Positions 26,637 through 34,110 of a stretch of 64,000 nt of DNA are shown one piece after another (the first letter of the stretch is position 1; each line of letters begins with the position of its first letter). This DNA comes from Barnesiella sp. An55. GTDB lineage: Bacteria; Bacteroidota; Bacteroidia; Bacteroidales; Barnesiellaceae. Made by a program: the position numbers and the translations under genes. The notes under the pieces are model-generated. The model ran no database searches. It was given only the letters and a program-made list of their open reading frames with translations, and had not been told where the DNA came from. Location: positions 44,271-108,270 of the forward strand of contig NZ_NFHZ01000014.1 of the NCBI RefSeq assembly GCF_002161555.1, in the 5' to 3' direction.

Positions 26637-27455
26637 TTAGTGCATATTTTGTGCGGCCTGAAGCATCTTCTGGTTAATCTGATTGTAGCGGTTTACCTGA
26701 GATACAGACATTCCACTGGTTGCACTCGACAACTTTTTGGTAAGTTCTTGCGACTTCTGTAAGAAGCTGGCAGACTCGGTCATGGCCGACATATCACCGG
26801 CACTTGCTTTCTGCAACATCGAAACATACGAATCGACATACTCTTCATAGGAATCCAACAGAGCATCCCAGTCTTCTGAACCGCTATCGCTGGAAACTGC
26901 TGCGTCGCTGGAAAAGTCAGAACTGCCATCCCATTCAATCTCCTCGCCATCTTCGTTTTCTATAACTATATTGGCAGCTTCATAAGGAGTAAACTGAGTA
27001 ACTTTTTCAAAGTCTTTAGCGTCCTCAGCTTCGTCATATAAACATTCAAAAATTATATCGGCTGTACTCCCCTCATCTCCTGTAAGGAGGTTCTTCAGTT
27101 TTAGCCTATTGTCGTCTCTTACACCCAAGTTGAAAAGAGCTGTTTCATTTTCATCTAAAAGATTAATCTCAGCTCCTCTATAAACATCCTCAAAGTCAAT
27201 ATCATTGGGGTCCACATTCTTAAGACCACTTCTTACCATCTGCAAGGTAACCTTGAGGCGGATGTACTTAGTACTATCTTCATCTTCTACGATGCTCAGC
27301 TCGGCAGGTTGATCTGCTACAACCAAACATTTTGACACGGTTCCCGAAAGGAATTTAGTATCTGTGGGTTTAATTTTGGAACCATCAGATCCCGAACAGG
27401 ATGCCATCACAGCCACAATAGCGGCAAGTCCAAATACAAAAAGACTCTTTTTCAT
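26637..27455 (-). CDS. DUF6591-type lipoprotein
   Basis: 272-aa lipoprotein: MKKSLFVFGLAAIVAVMASC with lipidated Cys20, then SGSDGSK. An immunoglobulin-like N-terminal domain (about 35-165) is followed by an acidic linker rich in Ser and Asp. The C-terminal helical part contains DWDALLDSYEEYVDSYVSML and AGDMSAMTESASFLQKSQEL, which I associate with the DUF6591 family. Function unknown. It is encoded directly upstream of the TM2 protein in reverse order on the same strand (the TM2 gene lies 116 bp upstream), and they may be cotranscribed. Confidence 0.8.
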   Translation of the reverse strand: MKKSLFVFGLAAIVAVMASCSGSDGSKIKPTDTKFLSGTVSKCLVVADQPAELSIVEDEDSTKYIRLKVTLQMVRSGLKNVDPNDIDFEDVYRGAEINLLDENETALFNLGVRDDNRLKLKNLLTGDEGSTADIIFECLYDEAEDAKDFEKVTQFTPYEAANIVIENEDGEEIEWDGSSDFSSDAAVSSDSGSEDWDALLDSYEEYVDSYVSMLQKASAGDMSAMTESASFLQKSQELTKKLSSATSGMSVSQVNRYNQINQKMLQAAQNMH

Positions 27456-27571
27456 AATAGTTGCGTTTAATTTAAATGGTTATTTATATTTTTGTTCTTT
27501 ATGTTCTTTTTAGGGATGGATTGAAACACCACCCGAATTTCATATATATTTCCGGATGCAATCACAAAGTT

Positions 27572-27880
27572 TTACCAGTTTGCCAAAATCCGGCCCTCTT
27601 TGTCGGTGAACTTACCGGCCAATATCATAATCCAGTCGATGAAGGTCCAGATGCCCAATCCACCGAGCGTGAACAACATGGCCACGGCCGTTCCTATTTT
27701 TCCTACATAGAACCGATGAACACCCAAGCCACCAAAAAAGAAGCACAGGAGAAAAGCTACCAAACGACTCTTCTCACTGGCACCCGGCTGGGCGCCACCA
27801 TTAACACCCGTAAGGCTTCCACATTTCGGACAAGCAACCGCATCATCGTCAATTGCAGCTCCACATTTTTTACAATACAT
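27572..27880 (-). CDS. TM2-domain protein with N-terminal zinc ribbon
   Basis: 102-aa membrane protein. It starts with a zinc ribbon (MYCKKCGAAIDDDAVACPKCG, two CxxC pairs at residues 3/6 and 17/20). A short Gly-rich linker leads to the TM2 domain (about 38-95): LVAFLLCFFFGGLGVHRFYV, GKIGTAVAMLFTLGGLGIWTFIDWIMI, two membrane helices joined by a short loop. Such proteins are widespread and have no assigned biochemical role. Full length. Confidence 0.9.
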   Translation of the reverse strand: MYCKKCGAAIDDDAVACPKCGSLTGVNGGAQPGASEKSRLVAFLLCFFFGGLGVHRFYVGKIGTAVAMLFTLGGLGIWTFIDWIMILAGKFTDKEGRILANW

Positions 27881-28249
27881 AACGTTTAGAGTTTAAGATT
27901 AATAATATTATTACTAATAAGTGTTTATTTCTGCTGCAAATATCTGTAATTCCACCCGAAAGGCCATAGCCCTTTTTGGGCCTAGTTTTTAATATAGCAT
28001 TTCACAGAGAGTCGGATTTTATGAATATAAATATTTAATAATCAGACATATAAAGAACCAAATACATAGTAACATTTCCGTGGTTCCTGTCACCGTCAAA
28101 AGGACTTGCCGGCACCTCGTCGCGCATGAGAATTGTCGTTCCACGCCGGTACGCGGAGTAGAGAGAGGAAAAAGAGTACAATTTTTTTTTACAAAACCAG
28201 GCCGACCTGGAAACCGCATCAAGTGTGGTAGCCCCAGGCAAAAACAGCA
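27881..28249. other. Intergenic region, 369 bp, no supported gene
   Basis: Several short open frames cross this stretch but none has a domain, ribosome site or consistent codon use. The part from about 28080 to 28230 is GC-richer than its surroundings and reads like a decayed or structured sequence, yet I can assign nothing to it. Confidence 0.5.
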
Positions 28250-28250
28250 A

Positions 28251-28282
28251 CGCCCCGAAGGTCTGGTTAAACTTTCGGGGCG
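28251..28282 (-). terminator. nadC terminator
   Basis: The stem CGCCCCGAAG (28251-28260) pairs with CTTTCGGGGCG (28272-28282). It lies just past the nadC stop on the minus strand, with a T-rich tail a little further on (complement of 28240-28244). Confidence 0.75.
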
Positions 28283-28309
28283 CTCTTTATTTATTAATAT
28301 AATGATTCG

Positions 28310-29158
28310 TCAACAAGCCTTGAAGCTCATGTCGAGCCCCTTGACCGAGTGGGTGAGTGCTCCCACCGAGATGAAATCGACGCCACACTCAGCATAGTCG
28401 CGAATGGTGTCGTAGGTGATACCGCCCGACGACTCGGTCTCGTATTTGCCATCGACAATCTTCACAGCCTCGCGGGTGAGCTCGGGCGAAAAGTTGTCGA
28501 GCATGATGCGATCGACACCACCCACGCGCATTACCTCGCGCAGTTCGTCGAGGTTGCGCACCTCGATTTCGATTTTCAGGTCTTTGCCTTTCTCCTTCAG
28601 ATACTCGTGACAACGGGTGATGGCGTTCTCGATACCACCGGCAAAATCGACGTGGTTGTCTTTGAGCAGAATCATGTCGAAGAGGCCGATGCGGTGGTTT
28701 ACCCCGCCGCCAATCTTCACGGCCGCCTTCTCGAGCATGCGCATGCCCGGCGTGGTCTTGCGGGTGTCGAGTATGCGGGTGTGCAGCCCCTCGAGCCGTT
28801 TCACATAACGGCGGGTCATGGTAGCGATACCGCTCATGCGCTGCATCACGTTGAGCATGAGGCGCTCGGTTTGCAAAAGCGATTGCACACGGCCCTCGAC
28901 GACAAAGGCGACATCGCCGGGTTTCACCTCGGCTCCGTCCTCGATATAGACGGTCATCTTCAACTCGGGGTCGAAGCGGTGGAATATCTCGCGGGCTACC
29001 TCTACACCGGCCAATACACCGGGTTCCTTAATCAGCAATTTCGATTTTCCCATGGCCGTTGCGGGAATACAACACAAGGTCGTGTGGTCGCCGTCGCCTA
29101 TATCCTCGGCAAACGCCAGGTCGATCAACTCATCGACCAACTGCTCGGTAGTTTTCAT
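28310..29158 (-). CDS. nadC: Nicotinate-nucleotide diphosphorylase (carboxylating)
   Basis: 282-aa cytoplasmic enzyme of de novo NAD synthesis, turning quinolinate and PRPP into nicotinate mononucleotide with loss of CO2. Hallmarks are EDIGDGDHTT near residue 20, NVMQRMSGIATMTRRYV, the substrate-binding TRKTTPGMRMLEKAAVKIGG, HRIGLFDMILLKDNH (catalytic Lys), IEIEVRNLDEL and the phosphate-binding ESSGGI and SVGALTHSVKGLDMS. Full length. The promoter on the minus strand is a CTTG, 20 bases, TATCTTTG (29191-29198). It is the only quinolinate-pathway gene here; pncB at 37.7 kb is the salvage counterpart. Confidence 0.96.
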   Translation of the reverse strand: MKTTEQLVDELIDLAFAEDIGDGDHTTLCCIPATAMGKSKLLIKEPGVLAGVEVAREIFHRFDPELKMTVYIEDGAEVKPGDVAFVVEGRVQSLLQTERLMLNVMQRMSGIATMTRRYVKRLEGLHTRILDTRKTTPGMRMLEKAAVKIGGGVNHRIGLFDMILLKDNHVDFAGGIENAITRCHEYLKEKGKDLKIEIEVRNLDELREVMRVGGVDRIMLDNFSPELTREAVKIVDGKYETESSGGITYDTIRDYAECGVDFISVGALTHSVKGLDMSFKAC

Positions 29159-29222
29159 ATCTTTCTGTTTTTATATTTTTTAAACAACCGCAAAGATAAC
29201 ACAAGGGAAAGAGCAAAACAAG

Positions 29223-29254
29223 TTTGATTTTACTCTTTGTTTATACTAATTTTG
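29223..29254 (+). promoter_or_regulatory. rlmH promoter
   Basis: TTTG at 29223-29226, 20 bases, TAATTTTG at 29247-29254: a full consensus match. The start codon is 20 bp further on, so the leader is very short. Confidence 0.8.
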
Positions 29255-29274
29255 CAGAAAATTTATAAAACGGC

Positions 29275-29748
29275 ATGAAAATATCGCTACTGGTCGTGGG
29301 GAAAACGGTGGAACCGTACTTCGTTCAAGGTATCGAGGAGTACAGCAAACGGCTCGCTCATTACGTGCCGTTCGAGATGATTGTCATCCCCGAACTGCGC
29401 AATACCAAAAGCCTCAGTACCGACCAGCAGAAGGAGCGGGAGGCCGACCTCATCTTGAAGTCGCTCCTGCCCGGCGATTATATCGTGTTGCTCGACGAGC
29501 ACGGCAAGGAGTTCACCTCGATGCAGTTTGCCTCGTATCTCGAAAAGAAGATGGCCAACGTGGCCAAACGGCTGGTCTTCGTCATCGGGGGGCCCTACGG
29601 ATTCTCCAACCGCGTTTACCAGGCAGCCCACGAAAAGATATCGTTATCGAAGATGACCTATTCGCACCAGATGATACGACTCATCTTCACCGAGCAGCTC
29701 TATCGTGCCATGACCATTCTCAACAACGAACCTTATCATCACGAATAA
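29275..29748 (+). CDS. rlmH: 23S rRNA (pseudouridine1915-N3)-methyltransferase
   Basis: 157-aa SPOUT-class methyltransferase acting on 23S rRNA helix 69. The chain shows the family order: MKISLLVVGKT at the start, YSKRLAHYVPFEMI, GDYIVLLDEHGKEFTSMQFA, the knot region VFVIGGPYGFSNRVY with the SAM-binding GGPYG, and the C-terminal SLSKMTYSHQMIRLIFTEQLYRAMTILNNEPYHHE, including the conserved YHHE end. Full length. It is followed 2 bp later by the DUF2490 gene, so both share a transcript. Confidence 0.96.
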   Translation: MKISLLVVGKTVEPYFVQGIEEYSKRLAHYVPFEMIVIPELRNTKSLSTDQQKEREADLILKSLLPGDYIVLLDEHGKEFTSMQFASYLEKKMANVAKRLVFVIGGPYGFSNRVYQAAHEKISLSKMTYSHQMIRLIFTEQLYRAMTILNNEPYHHE

Positions 29749-29750
29749 GC

Positions 29751-30422
29751 ATGAAACGGTTTTCCTACAAATCACTCATCGCCTCGGCCCTGCTCCTGGC
29801 CTGCGCTATCCCGGCGGCTCACGCCCGGGAATACAGCAGCGAAGTGGGTACGATGTGGAACTTCACCGTGTCGAAACAGATCGACCGGGTGAACCTGCAA
29901 CTGCAACAAAACGTATGGACTTTGGGCAAATACTACGAGCGGTATATGCCCATCTTCACGGTATCCTACACGGCTATCCCGAAGTACCTGAAGCTGAACG
30001 TGCTCTACTATTATATGAACCAACAGACTCCCCCGGGCACCTACAAGAACCGCCATCGGTACCACCTGGGGGCGACCTTCTCCTACCCCATCGACCGATG
30101 GTCACTGTCGCTCAACTCGCGCTTCGAATCGACCTATACCATCGGGAGCGACAAGCCGGTGAACAAGTGGCGCAACAAGCTGCTCTTCAGCTATGCCATT
30201 CCAAACAGCCGATGGACTCCTTTCTTCCATGCCGACATATTCCTCATGCTCAACGGCAACAAAGCCGGTGAGTTCGACCGGGTATGGTACGACGCCGGGG
30301 TCGAATATCGCATCGACAACAAAAATTCGATTGAGTGTAAAATTCGGGAAGAACATCTCATCAGCACGGCTCCCCAGCAGCTCAACACCCTGTTCTCGCT
30401 GGCCTATAAACTGAAACTGTAA
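29751..30422 (+). CDS. DUF2490-family outer-membrane protein
   Basis: 223-aa exported protein. The signal peptide is about 1-25 (LLLACAIPAAHA before RE). The rest alternates in a beta-barrel pattern (GTMWNFTVSKQIDRVNLQLQ, KLNVLYYYMNQQ, YHLGATFSYPI, WSLSLNSRFEST) with the frequent W and Y residues and RHR/RxR turns typical of DUF2490, and ends in LFSLAYKLKL. This suggests a small outer-membrane barrel. No substrate is known. It begins 2 bp after rlmH, a linkage that looks positional rather than functional. Confidence 0.8.
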   Translation: MKRFSYKSLIASALLLACAIPAAHAREYSSEVGTMWNFTVSKQIDRVNLQLQQNVWTLGKYYERYMPIFTVSYTAIPKYLKLNVLYYYMNQQTPPGTYKNRHRYHLGATFSYPIDRWSLSLNSRFESTYTIGSDKPVNKWRNKLLFSYAIPNSRWTPFFHADIFLMLNGNKAGEFDRVWYDAGVEYRIDNKNSIECKIREEHLISTAPQQLNTLFSLAYKLKL

Positions 30423-30439
30423 GCACTGTCGGACAAGAG

Positions 30440-31570
30440 CTAATCGACCCAGAAGAGGTCGCTCATCACATCGTCGGAAGTAAAGAGCCCCGCACGCGTG
30501 ATGCGCAGCACGCCATTGTCGAGCGAAAGCCGGCCGGCACGCAAGTGTGGCTGTGCCTGTTCGAGACAGTAGCGCAGGCGAGCCTCACCAAAGTCGGCCC
30601 GCAACCGATTCAAGTCGAGCCCCCAGCAGGTGCGCAACGAGGTGAGTATGCGCTCGTTGTACAGACTGTCGCTACTCTCAAGCTCCTCGTCAAAGGCCAC
30701 ACGCCCTGCCTCGATAGCCATCACATAGCGAGACAGCGAAGCGGGATTGATGCGCCGCACCCGACCGTCGTAACTGTGAGCCGCGGCTCCCAGCCCCAGA
30801 TAGGGCACCCCGGTCCAATATGAGGTATTGTGCCGGGCATAGCGGCCGTCACGGGCAAAATTGGAGATTTCGTAGTGTTCATATCGGGCAGCAGCCAACC
30901 GATCGATCAAGCAATCGAACATCTGCAACGACAACTCCTCGTCGCACTCCCTCACCTCACCCCGCTCACGCATGCGCCACAAAGGGGTGCCCTCTTCGTA
31001 GATGAGATTGTAGGCCGAGAGGTGAGGCACACCCAGTGCCACGGCCTGTTGCAGATTGGCCTGCCAGGCCTCAAGAGTCTGGCCCGGCAATCCATAAATA
31101 AGGTCAATACTGATATTGTCGTAACCGGCGGCCTGGCAACGCTCCACGGCCTCGACAGCCCCCCGGGCCGTATGCCGCCGACGCAGGAAAGCCAAGTCGG
31201 CATCGGAGAAACTCTGTACCCCCATACTCAGGCGGTTGACCGGTGTCTCTTTCAACGAGGCAATAAACTGCGGAGTCACATCGTCGGGGTTTGCCTCGAG
31301 GGTCACCTCGCTGCACGCCCCCCAATCGACCACCGTCGAGAGAGCGGCGAACAACCGGGCGCGCTCGGCCGTCGAGAGTGTCGAGGGAGTGCCACCGCCC
31401 AGATAGACAGTCGATACCGGCTCACTCCCCAACTCGGCCCGGCGCAGTTCCAGCTCGCGACACACCGCCTCGACATAGCGCCCGCGCCACGACGAATCGG
31501 TCGAAGAGAAGAAATCGCAATAGACACAGCGACTCGCACAAAACGGAATATGGATATAGATGCCAGCCAT
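30440..31570 (-). CDS. hemW: Radical SAM heme chaperone HemW
   Basis: 376-aa protein. The radical SAM cluster motif is CASRCVYCDF (CxxxCxxC at about 11-18), preceded by IYIHIPFC. The next conserved blocks are TVYLGGGTPSTL, EVTLEANPD, RLSMGVQSFSD and the segment ISIDLIYGLPGQT. The HemN-like C-terminal domain is present. HemW binds heme and hands it to respiratory proteins; it is often mis-annotated as coproporphyrinogen oxidase. The start at 31570 gives the conserved MAGIYIHIPFC; an upstream ATG at 31588 lies within the promoter. The promoter sits so close that the mRNA would be nearly leaderless. Confidence 0.92.
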   Translation of the reverse strand: MAGIYIHIPFCASRCVYCDFFSSTDSSWRGRYVEAVCRELELRRAELGSEPVSTVYLGGGTPSTLSTAERARLFAALSTVVDWGACSEVTLEANPDDVTPQFIASLKETPVNRLSMGVQSFSDADLAFLRRRHTARGAVEAVERCQAAGYDNISIDLIYGLPGQTLEAWQANLQQAVALGVPHLSAYNLIYEEGTPLWRMRERGEVRECDEELSLQMFDCLIDRLAAARYEHYEISNFARDGRYARHNTSYWTGVPYLGLGAAAHSYDGRVRRINPASLSRYVMAIEAGRVAFDEELESSDSLYNERILTSLRTCWGLDLNRLRADFGEARLRYCLEQAQPHLRAGRLSLDNGVLRITRAGLFTSDDVMSDLFWVD

Positions 31571-31577
31571 CGGGATA

Positions 31578-31607
31578 CAAAAATACAAAACTTCGATTCA
31601 CAAACAA
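31578..31607 (-). promoter_or_regulatory. hemW promoter, adjacent to the start codon
   Basis: On the minus strand TTG (complement of 31605-31607), 19 bases, TATTTTTG (complement of 31578-31585). Only 7 bases separate the -7 box from the start codon, which points to a leaderless or near-leaderless mRNA. Confidence 0.7.
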
Positions 31608-31662
31608 TGTTTTGTAACATAGTTCTCGTCGTTGCTTTTTCGAAATATAATTTCTAATTTGC

Positions 31663-31693
31663 GAACGCTTTGTTTCAAACGCCACAAGCGTTC
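31663..31693 (+). promoter_or_regulatory. Leader hairpin upstream of the EF-G paralogue
   Basis: The stem GAACGCTT (31663-31670) pairs with AAGCGTTC (31686-31693) and is followed by TTGTTTTATT. A TTG (31632-31634), 20 bases, TAATTTG (31655-31661) promoter-like pair would place the hairpin at the very 5' end of the mRNA. It could stabilise the message or act as an attenuator. Confidence 0.5.
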
Positions 31694-31718
31694 TTGTTTT
31701 ATTAAAAACTTTAATATC

Positions 31719-33878
31719 ATGAAAGTTTACCAATCTCACGAAATCAAAAACATTGCCCTCTTGGGTAGTAAAGGCTCGGGTAAGACCACCCTCGCAGAAG
31801 CTATGCTCTACGAGTGTGGCGTAATAAAACGCCGCGGGACTGTCGAAGGAAAGAACACCGTATCGGACTATTTCCCTGTGGAAAAAGAGTATGGCTACTC
31901 GGTATTTTCCACAGTTTTTTATGCCGAATTTTTAGGAAAGAAACTCAACGTAATAGATTGCCCGGGAGCCGACGACTTCGTGGGTAGCGCTATCACCGCC
32001 CTCAATGTAACGGATACGGGAGTTATCGTCATCGACTCGCAGTATGGAGTCGAGGTAGGAACTCAAAACATCTTCCGTACCGCCGAAAGCCTGAACAAAC
32101 CCATTCTTTTCGCCATGAACCAACTCGACGGCGAAAAAGCCGATTACGAAAACGTAATCCACCAGATGCGCGAGACATTCGGCAACCGAATCGTTCAAGT
32201 GCAATACCCGCTCAGTTGCGGGCCGTCGTTCAACGCCATGATCGACGTACTGCTCATGAAAATGTACAGCTGGTCGCCCGAAGGCGGCAAGCCCACTATA
32301 TCTGAAATTCCCGAGAGCGAAATGGAAAAAGCCCGGGAGCTGAACCAAAAACTGGTAGAGGCCGCCGCCGAAAACGACGAGACTCTGATGGAGAAATTCT
32401 TCGAGCAAGGCTCCTTGACCGAAGACGAGATGCGCGAAGGTATCCGCAAGGGATTGGTAACCCGCAGCATCTACCCGGTATTCTGCGTGAGCGCCCTGCG
32501 CGACATGGGTGTGCGCCGCATGATGGAGTTCCTCGGCAACGTGGTTCCCTTCGTATCGGAGATGCCCAAACCCGTCAACACCGCAGGCGAAGAGGTTGCT
32601 CCCGACGCCAACGGCCCCACAAGCCTCTTCTGCTTCAAGACCACGGTCGAGCCTCACATTGGCGAGGTATCCTACTTCAAAGTCATGTCGGGTACCGTGC
32701 ATCAGGGCGACGACCTTGTGAATGTAGATCGTGGCGACGGCCGCGAGCGATTGGCCCAACTCTTCTGCGTGTGCGGCCAGATACGCACCCCGGTCGAGGA
32801 GCTGGTAGCCGGCGATATAGGCGCATCGGTCAAGCTCAAGGATGTACGCACCGGAAACACTCTCGATGCCAAAGGCTGCGAGTATCACTTCGACTTCATC
32901 AAATACCCGGCACCCAAGTACCAACGTGCCATCAAACCCGTCAATGAATCGGATGCCGAGAAGCTGAGCGAAATTCTCACCCGCATGCACGAGGAGGATC
33001 CCACCTGGCAAATCGAACAGTCGAAAGAGTTGAAACAAACCATCGTATCGGGACAGGGCGAATTCCACCTGCGCACCCTCAAATGGCGTATCGAAAACAA
33101 CGACAAACTCCCCGTCGAGTTCATCGAGCCCCGCATCCCCTACCGCGAGACCATTACCAAGGCTGCCCGGGCCGACTACCGCCACAAGAAACAGTCGGGC
33201 GGTGCCGGACAGTTTGGCGAGGTACACCTCATCGTCGAGCCCTACTACGAAGGGATGCCTGCCCCCGACACCTACAAGTTCAACAACCAGGAGTACCGCA
33301 TGAACGTGCGCGACACCCAAACCATCGACCTCGAATGGGGCGGCAAGCTGGTCGTTTGCAACTGTATCGTGGGTGGTGCCATCGATGCCCGCTTTATCCC
33401 GGCCATCGTCAAAGGTCTGATGGACCGCATGGAGCAAGGCCCCCTCACCGGTTCATATGCCCGCGACGTGAGAGTATGCATTTACGACGGTAAGATGCAC
33501 CCGGTTGACTCGAACGAAATCTCCTTCCGCCTGGCCGGCCGCAACGCTTTCAGCGAAGCCTTCCGCAACGCCGGGCCCAAGATTCTCGAACCGGTTTATG
33601 ACGTGGAGGTACTCACCCCGTCGGATGTCATGGGCGACGTGATGAGCGACCTACAAGGACGCCGGGCCATCATCATGGGTATGTCGAGCGAAAAGGGTTT
33701 CGAAAAGATTACAGCCAAAGTTCCTTTGAAAGAGATGTCATCCTACTCGACCGCCCTCAGTTCAATTACCGGCGGGCGCTCCTCTTTCTCGATGAAATTT
33801 GCCTCTTACGAGCTCGTACCCTCTGACGTTCAAGAGAAACTGCTCAAGGCTTACGAAGCCGAACAAACCGACGAATAA
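31719..33878 (+). CDS. Elongation factor G paralogue lacking the catalytic histidine (EF-G2-like)
   Basis: 719-aa protein with the five-domain EF-G layout. It has a G domain with P loop GSKGSGKT (16-23) and NQLD in the NKxD position, a domain II beta barrel, and EF-G domain IV with YRHKKQSGGAGQFGEVHL, followed by GGRSSFSMKFASYE. The switch II motif, normally DTPGH, reads DCPGA (80-84), so the histidine needed for GTP hydrolysis is replaced by Ala84; the RGITI block is YGYSV. This resembles the second EF-G of Bacteroides, reported to support translocation without GTPase activity in starved cells. The start at 31719 gives the conserved MKVYQSHEIKNIALLG; the longer frame upstream overlaps the leader. 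Confidence 0.88.
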   Translation: MKVYQSHEIKNIALLGSKGSGKTTLAEAMLYECGVIKRRGTVEGKNTVSDYFPVEKEYGYSVFSTVFYAEFLGKKLNVIDCPGADDFVGSAITALNVTDTGVIVIDSQYGVEVGTQNIFRTAESLNKPILFAMNQLDGEKADYENVIHQMRETFGNRIVQVQYPLSCGPSFNAMIDVLLMKMYSWSPEGGKPTISEIPESEMEKARELNQKLVEAAAENDETLMEKFFEQGSLTEDEMREGIRKGLVTRSIYPVFCVSALRDMGVRRMMEFLGNVVPFVSEMPKPVNTAGEEVAPDANGPTSLFCFKTTVEPHIGEVSYFKVMSGTVHQGDDLVNVDRGDGRERLAQLFCVCGQIRTPVEELVAGDIGASVKLKDVRTGNTLDAKGCEYHFDFIKYPAPKYQRAIKPVNESDAEKLSEILTRMHEEDPTWQIEQSKELKQTIVSGQGEFHLRTLKWRIENNDKLPVEFIEPRIPYRETITKAARADYRHKKQSGGAGQFGEVHLIVEPYYEGMPAPDTYKFNNQEYRMNVRDTQTIDLEWGGKLVVCNCIVGGAIDARFIPAIVKGLMDRMEQGPLTGSYARDVRVCIYDGKMHPVDSNEISFRLAGRNAFSEAFRNAGPKILEPVYDVEVLTPSDVMGDVMSDLQGRRAIIMGMSSEKGFEKITAKVPLKEMSSYSTALSSITGGRSSFSMKFASYELVPSDVQEKLLKAYEAEQTDE

Positions 33879-33899
33879 GCCCCACTCTGTTAAATAATC

Positions 33900-33932
33900 A
33901 AAAAGCCACTGGTTTTTCCCAGTGGCTTTTTT
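33900..33932 (+). terminator. Terminator of the EF-G paralogue
   Basis: An 8-bp GC-rich stem (33905-33912 with 33919-33926) extended by A-T pairs, with a TTTTTT tail at 33927-33932. The tail overlaps the TTTG of the next promoter. Confidence 0.85.
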
Positions 33933-33977
33933 GCATATAAACATTTATTTGTTAAATTTGCAGAAATTGTTAACAAT
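33930..33977 (+). promoter_or_regulatory. rprX promoter with downstream palindrome
   Basis: TTTG at 33930-33933, 19 bases, TAAATTTG at 33953-33960. Six bases later is a perfect 12-bp palindrome ATTGTTAACAAT (33966-33977), near the expected transcription start, a candidate regulator site. The leader to the start codon is about 145 nt and contains a TGAGTGT/ACACTCA pair. Confidence 0.65.
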
Positions 33978-34110
33978 AAACAGTTATAGGTTTTCATAAA
34001 ATAAAACAAAAATAGCGGATTGAGTGTTTATGTAATAAATTTTACAAACGATGTAAAAAAAATAGACACTCACACTCGCTCAACAGGAAAAAGATAGAGA
34101 GGCAACCACA

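Noticed and set aside
28019..28250. Overlapping short frames upstream of the nadC terminator
   Set aside because: No conservation pattern, inconsistent codon use and no promoter.
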